Position numbers and translations under genes: made by a program. Below, one piece after another: positions 52,605 through 60,955 of a DNA stretch of 64,000 bases. Numbering within the stretch: position 1 is the first letter of the stretch; every line of letters begins with the position of its first letter. Origin of the DNA: an uncultured bacterium (GTDB taxonomy: Bacteria > Muiribacteriota > Ozemobacteria > Ozemobacterales > Ozemobacteraceae); the NCBI GenBank assembly GCA_937949615.1, contig CALEDQ010000005.1, positions 124,001 to 188,000 on the forward strand, read 5' to 3'. The notes below the pieces were generated by a model that did no database searches, was not told the origin of the DNA, and saw only the letters and a program-made list of their open reading frames with translations.

Positions 52605-54365
52605 TCAGTCGACGATCTTGAGGTGCAGTTCTTTGAGCTGTTTTTCGGTGGCTTCGTTCGGGGCCTGCATCAGCAGGTCCTGGGCGTTCTGGTTCATCGG
52701 GAAAGCGATGACTTCTCGAATGTTCGGTTCGTTGGCGAGCAGCATGACTATGCGGTCAACGCCGGGTGCGATGCCGCCGTGCGGCGGGGCGCCGAATTTG
52801 AAGGCCTTGATCATGCCACCGAATTTGCCGTCAACGACGCTGTTATCGTAACCGGCAATTTCAAAGGCTTTGTACATGATTTCCGGCAGGTGGTTTCTGA
52901 TGGCACCTGAGCTGAGTTCGATGCCGTTGCAGACGATGTCATACTGATAGGCTTTGATGGTCAGCGGGTCTTTGGTCAGCAGGGCTTCCATGCCGCCCTG
53001 CGGCATCGAGAACGGGTTGTGGCTGAAAATGGTCTGGCCGGTTTCTTCGTCTTTTTCGAACATCGGGAAATCGACGATCCAGCAGAAGCGGTAGCTGTTC
53101 TTTTCGCGCAGATCGAGTTCGTCGGCGAGTCTGATTCTGACCTTGCCGAGAATGATCGAGGCTTTGTTTTTGTCATCGGCGACGATCAGCAGGCCTGAAC
53201 CGTTTTTGGCGCCCATGCGTTCGCGCAGGGCATTTTTGCTGGCGCCAGAAAGGGGTTTGGCGAGGCTGCCCTTGATTTCGCTGTCGGTGTAAACAAGCGA
53301 AGCAAGGCCTTTGGCGCCGATTTCTTTCGCGAAGTCTTCGAGATCTTTGAAGAATTTGCGTGATTTGTCGGCGATATTGTCGACGCAGATGGCTCTGACG
53401 CAGCCGCCGGCTTCTACGACCGCTTTGAAGGCGTTGAAATCAGAAGCGGCGAAGATATCGGAAACGTCTGAAATTTCGAGACCGTAGCGCAGATCGGGCT
53501 TGTCACAGCCGTAGCGCATCATGGCATCTTCATAGGTAATACGCGGGAAAGCCGGTTCAGTGACTTTCCAGTCTGAAAATTCAGTGAACAGGCCATAGAA
53601 CATCTTTTCGAGATAAGCGAACACATCGTCCTGAGTAACGAACGACATTTCGACGTCGAGCTGATAAAATTCGCCGGGTGAGCGGTCGGCGCGGGCGTCT
53701 TCATCTCTGAAACAGGGAGCGATCTGGAAATAGCGATCGAAGCCTGAAACCATCAGCAGCTGTTTGAACTGCTGCGGTGCCTGCGGCAGCGCGTAGAATT
53801 TGCCCGGATAGAGGCGGCTGGGCACGAGATAATCGCGGGCCCCTTCCGGAGAACTGCTGGTCAGAATCGGGGTCTGGAATTCGGTGAATCCCATTTCGAT
53901 CATGCGGCGGCGGATACTGGCGATGACCTTTGAGCGCAGCAGAATGTTCTTGTGCAGCTTTTCGCGGCGCAGATCGAGAAAGCGGTAGGTCAGGCGTGTC
54001 GTTTCGGGAGCGTTGTCTTCGTCGGCAACCTGGAATGGCAGTATATCGGAGGCACTCTGCAGGGTTACCGAACTGACTTCGACTTCGACCTCACCGGTCG
54101 GCATGTCTTTGTTGATGTTGGCGCCGCGGCTGATGACTTTGCCTTCGATGGTAACGACAGATTCAACCCTCAGATTGTTGAAATCGGTATAAGCCTGGGT
54201 GCCGGGCGCGGCCAGAACCTGGGTGATGCCATAGTTGTCGCGCAGGGTGACAAACAGCACGCCGCCGAGGTCGCGTTTGCGGTGAATCCAGCCGGAAAGC
54301 CGAACCTGCTTGCCGCAGTCACTGCCACGAAGTTCGCCACAGGTGTGAGTTCGGTATTTGTTCAT
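52605..54365 (-). CDS. aspS: Aspartyl-tRNA synthetase
   Basis: The enzyme has an OB-fold anticodon-binding domain (RLSGWIHRKRDLGGVLFVTL), class II motif 2 (FRDEDARADRSPGEFYQLD), a bacterial GAD insertion domain, and motif 3 (GGIAPGVDRIVMLLANEPN). It charges tRNA with aspartate. The open frame extends to 54413, but the ATG at 54365 with AAAGGA upstream fits family length (586 residues). I cannot tell from sequence alone whether it is discriminating or also charges tRNA-Asn. Confidence 0.97.
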   Translation of the reverse strand: MNKYRTHTCGELRGSDCGKQVRLSGWIHRKRDLGGVLFVTLRDNYGITQVLAAPGTQAYTDFNNLRVESVVTIEGKVISRGANINKDMPTGEVEVEVSSVTLQSASDILPFQVADEDNAPETTRLTYRFLDLRREKLHKNILLRSKVIASIRRRMIEMGFTEFQTPILTSSSPEGARDYLVPSRLYPGKFYALPQAPQQFKQLLMVSGFDRYFQIAPCFRDEDARADRSPGEFYQLDVEMSFVTQDDVFAYLEKMFYGLFTEFSDWKVTEPAFPRITYEDAMMRYGCDKPDLRYGLEISDVSDIFAASDFNAFKAVVEAGGCVRAICVDNIADKSRKFFKDLEDFAKEIGAKGLASLVYTDSEIKGSLAKPLSGASKNALRERMGAKNGSGLLIVADDKNKASIILGKVRIRLADELDLREKNSYRFCWIVDFPMFEKDEETGQTIFSHNPFSMPQGGMEALLTKDPLTIKAYQYDIVCNGIELSSGAIRNHLPEIMYKAFEIAGYDNSVVDGKFGGMIKAFKFGAPPHGGIAPGVDRIVMLLANEPNIREVIAFPMNQNAQDLLMQAPNEATEKQLKELHLKIVD

Positions 54366-54468
54366 GAGGGTGTATTCCTTTGGGGTGAATTTTACCTGGC
54401 AAGTGTAGCGCAACCGCGCCCCTTACGCAAGAGCGTTTGCTTTTCATCTTGATTTTGCGGGGTGTGAA

Positions 54469-56094
54469 TCAGCTGTCGGCCGGCAGGCTGATTGTGGCGG
54501 TCAACCCACCTTCTGGGCGATTGCAGAGAGTTATTTGACCGTTATGCAGCCTGATGGCGCGTTCGGCAATCGCCAGTCCCAGCCCTATGCCGCCCTTTTG
54601 CGGGTTACGGTCTTCTGACAGACAATAGAACGGTGAAAATACCTTTTTCAGCTCGTCTTCGGGAATACCCGGACCCTGGTCGGAAATGCCGATCGTGGCG
54701 CGGTCGCCGGCGCGTTTGAGCTCGACGCTGATAGTGCCGCCATCAGGAGAGTATTTAAGGGCATTGCGAAGAATATTTTCGATGGCGCGTTCGATAAGTT
54801 GCTGATTGCCCGTCACTTTAACTTCTTCAGCAGCTGACAGGCTGACGGCAAGGTTACGTGCCCTGCCTTCGAAGCCGGCGTCATTACAGATATGTTTCAG
54901 AGCGGCCTGAAGCCCGACAGTTTGTTTTTTGCCATTGATTTCGCCGCTTTCAAGCTTGTTGAACTGCAGAAGTTCTTCGATAAGAGCATTCATGCGCGAA
55001 ATTTCACGGCCAATGCGACCCAGCATCGGTTGTTCGGCTTCGCCGGCGCGATTCTGCAGAAGTTCGAGGCTTACCTGCAGTCTGGCGAGCGGCGAACGCA
55101 GCTCATGCGAGATATCACCGAAAAGGCGCCGCTGGCCAGTGATCATTTTTTCGATTTTTTCGGCCATTTCGTTAAAATCAGCTGCCAGGTCGCCAAGTTC
55201 GTCGTAGCGTCTGATAGCATCACCGGTGACGCGGGTTTTAAGGTCGCCGTGCGCAAAGTTGCGGCTGGCAGCCCGCATTTCGATGACAGGTTTAACCATA
55301 TATCGCGACAACCAGAAGCAGAGAAGACCGGTTGCGAGCAGAAAAATCGGCAGGTTTTCGAGCAGCCGGTAAATGAGAAACTTGCCCGGCATTGGCATTT
55401 TATTGGGAATATGGCAGATGATCACGTATTTTTTGCCAGAATCGGAGCTTGTTGTCGCACCTATAAGCATTTCACCGGCTACGTTTTCGCTGCCGGGTTC
55501 CTGCTCATTCAGCAGTTTCGCAGCGTAAGCACGTATTTCAGTCGCATTGTCGCTGAACAGGCGCTCGAATTTGTTAAAGTCATCTTTGAACCATGGCTTT
55601 TTGCCGTCGTCCCACTCAGGTTTATCCGGCGGAGGTGAATCTGGTCCGGGTGGTGGTTCCGGGTGCATTTGATCGGGTGGAGGCGGCATGTCGCCGGGTG
55701 GGCGCATGCGTTCGCCTGGCTTTTCCGGCGCCTCGCCTTCATGGCCGGGTGGCATGCCATGTCGGGCAGGTTTGCCCGCAAAAATCAGGTTGAGTTCAGC
55801 ATCATAAAGCCAGAAACTGCCTGGCAGCCGAAAATGCTTTATGCTGTCGCTGCCGAGCTTTTCGTAGGCATTGACCAGTGTCTGGCCGTTTTCGCCGATT
55901 ATTTCGCGACTGATGTTGAAAAACCGCTGTTTTTCAGGCTCAAAGTGGTAAAAGTAGCCGTAAACTGCTACGGTGATACCAGTCAAAACGAGCGTGAGCC
56001 AGACCCATAAGAAAAATTTGAGAAAAAGCCGCGACCCATAAAAGGTCGACGTGATCTCGCCCGTTGTCTTTACCGGTTTTTCAGGATCTGACAT
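54469..56094 (-). CDS. cpxA: CpxA-like sensor histidine kinase with proline-rich periplasmic insert
   Basis: The protein has two transmembrane helices (LKFFLWVWLTLVLTGITVAV; IFLLATGLLCFWLSRYMV), a periplasmic domain with a Met/His/Pro-rich insert at about 115-170 (EGEAPEKPGERMRPPGDMPP), a HAMP linker (RYDELGDLAADFNEMAEKI), the H-box FGDISHELRSPLARLQ, NILRNALKYS, DQGPGI and GIGLGLAIAE. The H-box and layout match CpxA. The insert composition resembles the Spy/CpxP-like protein encoded nearby. The ATG at 56094 is preferred to a TTG at 56106; it overlaps the regulator gene by 14 bases. Confidence 0.9.
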   Translation of the reverse strand: MSDPEKPVKTTGEITSTFYGSRLFLKFFLWVWLTLVLTGITVAVYGYFYHFEPEKQRFFNISREIIGENGQTLVNAYEKLGSDSIKHFRLPGSFWLYDAELNLIFAGKPARHGMPPGHEGEAPEKPGERMRPPGDMPPPPDQMHPEPPPGPDSPPPDKPEWDDGKKPWFKDDFNKFERLFSDNATEIRAYAAKLLNEQEPGSENVAGEMLIGATTSSDSGKKYVIICHIPNKMPMPGKFLIYRLLENLPIFLLATGLLCFWLSRYMVKPVIEMRAASRNFAHGDLKTRVTGDAIRRYDELGDLAADFNEMAEKIEKMITGQRRLFGDISHELRSPLARLQVSLELLQNRAGEAEQPMLGRIGREISRMNALIEELLQFNKLESGEINGKKQTVGLQAALKHICNDAGFEGRARNLAVSLSAAEEVKVTGNQQLIERAIENILRNALKYSPDGGTISVELKRAGDRATIGISDQGPGIPEDELKKVFSPFYCLSEDRNPQKGGIGLGLAIAERAIRLHNGQITLCNRPEGGLTATISLPADS

Positions 56095-56776
56095 AGAGAT
56101 AACCAACCCCTCTGATCGTTTTGATGCGCTCTTTGTCGTCGGCGATCATGCCGAGTTTGCGGCGCAGGTTGCTCATGTGCACGTCGAGACTGCGGTCATC
56201 ATAAGAAAGCCGGCGCCCGAGAACTTTCAGCGCCAGCTCCTGGCGTTCGACTACCGTGCCGGCAGCGCGCATCAGGTTTTCGAGAATGCTGAATTCAACC
56301 TCGGTAAGGGCAAGATCACTGCCATTTTTTGTGGCGGTGCGGGTTGAGCTTTCGATAAAGATATCGGCAATTTCGACTTTGAGCGAATCGGGTTTGACGC
56401 TTTGTTCCTCGGCATTGCCAAGGCGGCGAAAAACCGCTTTGATGCGCGCCACCAGTTCCCGGGGGCTGAATGGTTTGGGCAGATAGTCGTCAGAACCGAG
56501 TTCAAGGCCGAGAATGCGATCGACCTCGTCACCTTTGGCGGTAAGCATGATTACCGGTATTTTTGAAAAGCTTCTGATGTTTTTGAGAACTTCGAGACCA
56601 TTCATTTCGGGAAGCATGATATCGAGAATCACGAGGTCGAAGCTGCCGGTTTTCGCCATTTCGAGCCCGGTTGCGCCACCATGGGCAGTCGTGGTCGCGA
56701 ATTTTTCAGAGGCCAGGTATTCCTGCAGGAGTTCGCAGAGTTCGGTGTCGTCATCGATGATCAGAATGTGTTTCAT
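56081..56776 (-). CDS. cpxR: CpxR-like OmpR-family response regulator
   Basis: The 231-residue protein has a receiver domain (D8-D9-D10, phospho-acceptor D52, KPF) and an OmpR-type winged helix (VLGRRLSYDDRSLDVHMSNL, IKTIRGVGYLYV). The LGLELGSDDYLPKPF segment is nearly that of CpxR. The ATG at 56776 with GAGG eight bases upstream is preferred to the open frame beginning at 56839. It should bind direct repeats of the TTTAC/TTAAC type; arrays of these lie at 56889, 57325 and 60151, making a local regulon likely. Confidence 0.92.
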   Translation of the reverse strand: MKHILIIDDDTELCELLQEYLASEKFATTTAHGGATGLEMAKTGSFDLVILDIMLPEMNGLEVLKNIRSFSKIPVIMLTAKGDEVDRILGLELGSDDYLPKPFSPRELVARIKAVFRRLGNAEEQSVKPDSLKVEIADIFIESSTRTATKNGSDLALTEVEFSILENLMRAAGTVVERQELALKVLGRRLSYDDRSLDVHMSNLRRKLGMIADDKERIKTIRGVGYLYVRS

Positions 56777-56888
56777 TGGCATTACCTCGCAATGGTCTCT
56801 ATTAATATTCTCTGCAATAAACGCTGATTTTGCAACCATCTGAGGCAGTTCTGATGATTAAGAAATGTAAAGGCCGCCCAGCTGTAAC

Positions 56889-56942
56889 TTTACGCTTCTT
56901 AGCATTGCCTTAACCGCATCTTAAGCTGTTTTTATTTATGCT
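56889..56942 (+). promoter_or_regulatory. CpxR-box-like array and -10 before the HTH gene
   Basis: TTTAC (56889), TTAGC (56899), TTAAC (56910) and TTAAG (56921) occur at spacings of 10, 11 and 11. A -10-like TATGCT begins 16 bases after the last unit (56937). Spacing and position are identical to those of the array before the Spy-like gene. The known CpxR box in reverse is TTTAC-N5-TTTAC. Confidence 0.65.
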
Positions 56943-56968
56943 TGAGGCAGCGAAAGGGGAGTTAAAAA

Positions 56969-57307
56969 ATGAAAACACAGAACCGTGCGAAATCTCTCTC
57001 TAAAATAGCCGTAAATATTGCATCTGACTATCAGGAAACCATTTCAGAGAGCTCTTTCAAAGCTGAATACTTTCGCTTTGCCGCAGAAAAAAAGCCAGGC
57101 GTTCTTCCGGTTGTGAATGGTCGGGCTCTGGTAAAGGAATGGCGCGAACTGATTGCCATTTCGCAGGAACAACTTGCTGAAAAATTCGGTCTGTCACCTG
57201 CAGTGATAAGACGTATCGAAATGCTTGGTGGCAAACTTAGAACTGAAACCGTAGAGATGCTTGCCCGGCAGGGTTTTTGTCCGGGTAATTCAGCCCTTTT
57301 TCCCTGA
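56969..57307 (+). CDS. Small HTH (XRE-type) protein
   Basis: The 112-residue protein has an N-terminal helical part and a C-terminal helix-turn-helix: ELIAISQEQLAEKFGLSPAV followed by IRRIEMLGGKL, the XRE/cro pattern. GGGGAG lies upstream. It is divergent from cpxR and preceded by the CpxR-box-like array, so it may be induced by envelope stress and regulate other genes. No partner toxin is adjacent. Confidence 0.75.
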   Translation: MKTQNRAKSLSKIAVNIASDYQETISESSFKAEYFRFAAEKKPGVLPVVNGRALVKEWRELIAISQEQLAEKFGLSPAVIRRIEMLGGKLRTETVEMLARQGFCPGNSALFP

Positions 57308-57324
57308 TTCGATTTTTAAAGCTC

Positions 57325-57378
57325 TTAACAATTCTTTGCATTGTCTTAACCCCATCTGAAGGAAAGAATCGTTAGATT
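57325..57378 (+). promoter_or_regulatory. CpxR-box-like array and -10 before the Spy-like gene
   Basis: TTAAC (57325), TTTGC (57335), TTAAC (57346) and TGAAG (57357) follow the same 10-11-11 spacing, with TAGATT 16 bases after the last unit (57373). Eighteen of 20 bases are the same as at 56902-56921 (GCATTG-Y-CTTAACC-S-CATCT). Confidence 0.7.
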
Positions 57379-57408
57379 CTGATTGTACATGATCCACGGA
57401 GGTGCAGA

Positions 57409-57933
57409 ATGAAAAAACATCTTGTTCTGGCGCTGGTTTCACTGTCACTGGCAGCGGTATCGCTGGTTCTTTACTCTGCTGAGCCGGGTTTTCCTGGGAT
57501 GCATCGCGGCCCCCGTCATCTTAATGACGCCGGCTTCGATAATTCGCACATGATCGGAACTTTCGGTTTCTTCAGACTGGCCGATGAGCTGGAGATATCA
57601 GATCCACAGCTTCTTCAGCTTCGCGCCCTGTTTCAAAAGAACGACGAAAAAATGCGCTCGGGGCAGCAGCATCGCAAACTTTACAAAAAGCTTTCCGATC
57701 CTGATCTTACTGAAGCTGACGCGAAAAAAATTGCGGCAGAACAGGGCAAGGCCGTCGAAGAGGCAATCATGGCCCGTTTCCAGATGCAGCAGGATCTGCG
57801 CAAAATTCTTTCTCCCGAACAATACAAAAAGCTGCATGCCCGCCGCCGGCCACCGATGCCGCCGATGCCGTGGCGTGGCGGTCACGGAATGCCGGAAGGT
57901 TCAGAAGATGGTTTTGGCGACTGTCGCAGATAA
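57409..57933 (+). CDS. Spy/CpxP-like periplasmic protein
   Basis: The 174-residue protein has a signal peptide (LVLALVSLSLAAVSLVLYSA) and a helical core with LADELEISDPQLLQLRALFQ and LSPEQYKKLHARR, close to the LTxxQ pattern of Spy/CpxP proteins. The ends are rich in His, Met, Pro and Gly (FPGMHRGPRHL; PPMPPMPWRGGHGM). Such proteins are ATP-independent periplasmic chaperones or sensor inhibitors induced by Cpx. The presence of cpxRA next door and a matching operator array supports that. CACGGAGG precedes the ATG. Confidence 0.82.
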   Translation: MKKHLVLALVSLSLAAVSLVLYSAEPGFPGMHRGPRHLNDAGFDNSHMIGTFGFFRLADELEISDPQLLQLRALFQKNDEKMRSGQQHRKLYKKLSDPDLTEADAKKIAAEQGKAVEEAIMARFQMQQDLRKILSPEQYKKLHARRRPPMPPMPWRGGHGMPEGSEDGFGDCRR

Positions 57934-58033
57934 GCAGTCGATCTGCAGATAAAATCTGACTTTTCGACTGATGCGGCGGGTTTTAACCTGCTCAATCTGG
58001 TTTTGCATGACTTAATTAAAACAGGAGAAATAT

Positions 58034-59017
58034 ATGAAAAAGACTTTGATTCTTGTCGCTCTGCTGCTGGCTTTTGCGCCTGGTATTTACGCCGAAGAAA
58101 CCTCTGACAGTTCTGCCGAGCCGGTAAGCTTTATCGGCAGCTGGGGCGCCCCCGAAGATTCAAGTGGTGGCCAAGGCTTTGATGGGCCACCTCCAAAGCG
58201 ACCGTTTGACGGCGGCCATTTCGATATAAGCCGCGCTGCAGAATATGACACCGACGGTGACGGCACTCTCAGCGATTCTGAAAAAGAAGCAATGCAGACC
58301 GCAATCAAAGCGGAAATGGAAACGAAAAAGGCCGAAATGCTGGCTAAATACGACAGCGATGGTGATGGCAAGCTCAGTGATACTGAGATGAAAGCCATGC
58401 ATGAAGCCAGAAAAGCCGAAATGGAAGCAAAGCTTCTTGAAAAATTCGATGCTGACGGCGACGGAACCCTGAGCGACACGGAAAAAGCCGAAATGGAAAA
58501 GAACCGCCCGGCAGACGGCAAAGGCCGTCGGGGTGGCAGGGGCCCACTTCCCGAAGAACTGCTGAAAAAATACGATACCGACAATGACGGTAAACTCAGC
58601 GATACCGAGAAGAAAGAAATGGAAACTGCCATGAAAGCCGAAATGGAAGCTAAAAAGGCCGAAATGCTGACCAAATATGACACCGATGGCGATGGCAAAC
58701 TCAGTGAAACCGAGAAAAAAGCCATGCACGAAGCCAGAAAAGCTGAAATGGAAGCAAAAAGAACTGCGATGGAAGCCAAATACGATAGCGATGGCGACGG
58801 CACTCTCAGCGATACCGAAAAGCAGGCGATGCACGAAGCCAGAAAGACTGAAATGCAGAGCCAGATGTTGAAAAAATTCGACACTGACGGCGATGGCATC
58901 CTGAGCGACACTGAAAAATCCGCAATGGAAAGCGCCAGGCCGCAGAAAGGTGAAAGAGGTATGGGTAAAGGCATGGGCAAAGGTGGCCCGCGCCCGGGCA
59001 TGAAAAACAGGAGATAA
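58034..59017 (+). CDS. Secreted protein with seven EF-hand-type calcium loops
   Basis: The 327-residue product has a signal peptide (KTLILVALLLAFAPGIYA) and seven loops of the form DxDxDGxLSDxE (at about 75, 107, 138, 176, 212, 250 and 285), separated by long charged helices of the type KAEMEAKKAEMLAKYD. This is the pattern of calcium-binding EF-hands, some paired. Likely calcium-dependent folding or buffering at the surface. It follows the Spy-like gene by 100 bases and may be in the same transcript. The C-terminal 25 residues are Gly/Met/Lys-rich. The repeats leave antisense frames open; those are not genes. Confidence 0.85.
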   Translation: MKKTLILVALLLAFAPGIYAEETSDSSAEPVSFIGSWGAPEDSSGGQGFDGPPPKRPFDGGHFDISRAAEYDTDGDGTLSDSEKEAMQTAIKAEMETKKAEMLAKYDSDGDGKLSDTEMKAMHEARKAEMEAKLLEKFDADGDGTLSDTEKAEMEKNRPADGKGRRGGRGPLPEELLKKYDTDNDGKLSDTEKKEMETAMKAEMEAKKAEMLTKYDTDGDGKLSETEKKAMHEARKAEMEAKRTAMEAKYDSDGDGTLSDTEKQAMHEARKTEMQSQMLKKFDTDGDGILSDTEKSAMESARPQKGERGMGKGMGKGGPRPGMKNRR

Positions 59018-59206
59018 AGCAACGAATCCAGATCGCACCTGAGCCTGCTACCTCAGGTATGATCTACCAACAACCAACCTCAGTCAGGGTCTGCGTCACA
59101 GTTTTGTGCCGCCGACCCATTTTTTTCTGCTTTTGACAAATTTTGTAACAGACTTTGTTAGAGCAGCCGGGTTGCTTTTATATCACTCAGAGCGGGTTTT
59201 GCTCCA

Positions 59207-59240
59207 TAAAAAAAGTCCCCGCTTTCAGGTGAAAGCGGGG
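59207..59240 (-). terminator. Terminator after the EF-hand protein gene at 59274
   Basis: A perfect 10-bp stem CCCCGCTTTC / GAAAGCGGGG with loop AGGT (59217-59240) is followed on the minus strand by ACTTTTTTT. Confidence 0.88.
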
Positions 59241-59273
59241 CAATCAGAATGTGTGAAAAATCGGAAAAGTTAA

Positions 59274-60035
59274 TCAGGCATCAATTTCGAACAGTGATGA
59301 ATTCATGTTCTGAGCCGAGTTGGCAGTAAAGCGTGAATACTCGTTCATGGCCCGCATGAAGCGTATCGCCATGTCCTGACTCACATCGGAGGAGCTGTCG
59401 GAAGAAGTCTCTGCCGAATATTCCTGAGCATACTGCTCGATCAGTTTCAGCAGATCGAGTTTTTTGCCATCAGCAGCATCTGTTTCTGAAGTGCCTTCGC
59501 TTTCCTGTGAAGCCATCATCTCATCGATCGACACTTTGCCATCCTGGTTAGTATCGAGCGAATCGAAGTTCGAAATCATCTGACTAAGCTGCTCCGGAAC
59601 CTCCATGCCTTCAGCTTCCATCTGCGACTGGATCTCAAGCAGTTCATCCTTACTTACGTTTTCCGGAGGTCGGCCGGCACCATTAGCCTGCCCAAGTTCG
59701 CTCATCATCGACGGTGGGGGGCCTGGAGGCGGGCCCGGGGGCGGTCCTTCCGGTCTGCCGCCCTGCCCCGGGCCACCTGCTGTCATGCCGTTTTCGCTGG
59801 CGTAGCTTTTCAGCTCGTCAATGCTGATGCCATTCTGATCCTGATCGATTTCATCGAAGGCCGCCAGCAGGGCGTCGAATGGGTTCGCTGCCTGGCTTGA
59901 CTGGGTTTGGCTCTGTTCCTGAGCGGCCTGTTGCTGAATCTTTTCGAGATCAGACTTCTGCAGATTGACCTTGCCGGCCTTGAACTGCTGTATCTGTGTC
60001 CAGACTGAGTTCCCTGAAATACTGCTAACACTCAT
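59274..60035 (-). CDS. EF-hand protein with proline-rich linker, no clear signal peptide
   Basis: The 253-residue protein starts at 60035 after AGGAGG. It has at least two EF-hand loops, DQDQNGISIDEL (about 64-75) and DTNQDGKVSIDEM (about 160-171), a Pro/Gly linker between them (GRPEGPPPGPPPGPPPS) and a helical tail. The N-terminus (SVSSISGNSVWTQIQQF) lacks a hydrophobic signal. It could be cytoplasmic or use a non-Sec route. The upstream repeat array and the similar proline composition of the Cpx kinase and the Spy protein suggest shared control. Confidence 0.82.
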   Translation of the reverse strand: MSVSSISGNSVWTQIQQFKAGKVNLQKSDLEKIQQQAAQEQSQTQSSQAANPFDALLAAFDEIDQDQNGISIDELKSYASENGMTAGGPGQGGRPEGPPPGPPPGPPPSMMSELGQANGAGRPPENVSKDELLEIQSQMEAEGMEVPEQLSQMISNFDSLDTNQDGKVSIDEMMASQESEGTSETDAADGKKLDLLKLIEQYAQEYSAETSSDSSSDVSQDMAIRFMRAMNEYSRFTANSAQNMNSSLFEIDA

Positions 60036-60150
60036 AAATGCCTCCTGAGCATTCACTTTTCGCCGAAATTGATTCCTCGAAGCATTGCCGTTTTTGCCGG
60101 CAATTTAACCTCCCTTATCTAAATTTCGACAGAAATGCCCGATTTATCGC

Positions 60151-60185
60151 ATTAAGTAGTCTTAATGAGCGTTAAGAAGTGTAAA
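60151..60185 (-). promoter_or_regulatory. Four-unit TTAAN repeat array upstream of the EF-hand gene
   Basis: On the minus strand, TTTAC, TTAAC, TTAAG and TTAAT begin at 60185, 60175, 60165 and 60155, exactly 10 bases apart, about 120-150 bases before the start of the gene. This matches the reverse CpxR box (TTTAC-N5-TTTAC) better than the arrays at 56889 and 57325. No good -10 is seen at the same distance. Confidence 0.55.
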
Positions 60186-60211
60186 GATGTTTTTTTGAGA
60201 GCCGCGTCCCG

Positions 60212-60955
60212 TTAATCCGGTGCGTATCTCAGACCGGTGTGCCAGTTGCGCGGCGAGTGGCGGAAGTTGTTGATCGCGTTGAAAAATTCTGAAGCGACCA
60301 GATCGTAAAATTCGAGGGAAGCGGCCCCGCGGGCCTGGCTGCCGTTACCGCTTTTGTCATCTCCGGTTTTGTCTGTGCGCAGGCTCAGGCTGAGAGAAAT
60401 GTTCCAGAACCAGTTCTCAGCGCTGGCAGGGCCTGAGATGCTGACCGGCGAAATGTTCAAAAAACTGATTCTTTCGCTGAGAATTTTCTGGCGGGCCTTA
60501 TCGGTGCCATGGTCGGTTTCTCTGACCAGTCTAAGCAGATTTGAGCCGGTAACGGCTTCAAGCCGGTATCTGACACTGAGCAGTGGTCGCAGCAGGTAAT
60601 CTGGCCCTGGCAACCCGGCCTTTGCGAATTCTGGTTCGTAGCGAAAGCGCAGCAGCGAAAATTCAGCACCTTCGAGGCCACGTTCGCGCGAAAAGTCGAT
60701 CTGCAAAAGATCGTTGAATGACAGTGAAAATGCGCCATGATATGGAATACAGCTGTTTTTAAGATCGTCACGAATCTGGGCGATGATTTTTCGACCCTCA
60801 CCAAGCATCTCAAGATTCACGACGCCGCTGACCGAAGATTTTACGCCGCCGCTGTAGAGAGTGAAAACTGCGAGACCGACAATTGCCGACAGAGCAACGG
60901 CAATGGCGATTTCTATCAGTGTCAGAGCTTTTCTGGGGTTGTTTTTTATGCTCAT
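60212..60955 (-). CDS. PilW-like prepilin with Ala at the cleavage site
   Basis: The 247-residue protein has a short leader ending PRKA and then LTLIEIAIAVALSAIVGLAV: Glu at +5 but Ala instead of Gly at -1. The body (MLGEGRKIIAQIRDDLKNS) matches PilW/GspJ-type pseudopilins. It overlaps the PilV-like gene by four bases and is the last gene of the ECF sigma operon. Confidence 0.82.
   Translation of the reverse strand: MSIKNNPRKALTLIEIAIAVALSAIVGLAVFTLYSGGVKSSVSGVVNLEMLGEGRKIIAQIRDDLKNSCIPYHGAFSLSFNDLLQIDFSRERGLEGAEFSLLRFRYEPEFAKAGLPGPDYLLRPLLSVRYRLEAVTGSNLLRLVRETDHGTDKARQKILSERISFLNISPVSISGPASAENWFWNISLSLSLRTDKTGDDKSGNGSQARGAASLEFYDLVASEFFNAINNFRHSPRNWHTGLRYAPD

Noticed and set aside
58087..59038. 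Two long minus-strand open frames
   Set aside because: They are antisense to the EF-hand repeat gene; the repeat composition removes stop codons in other frames and the products are low complexity.
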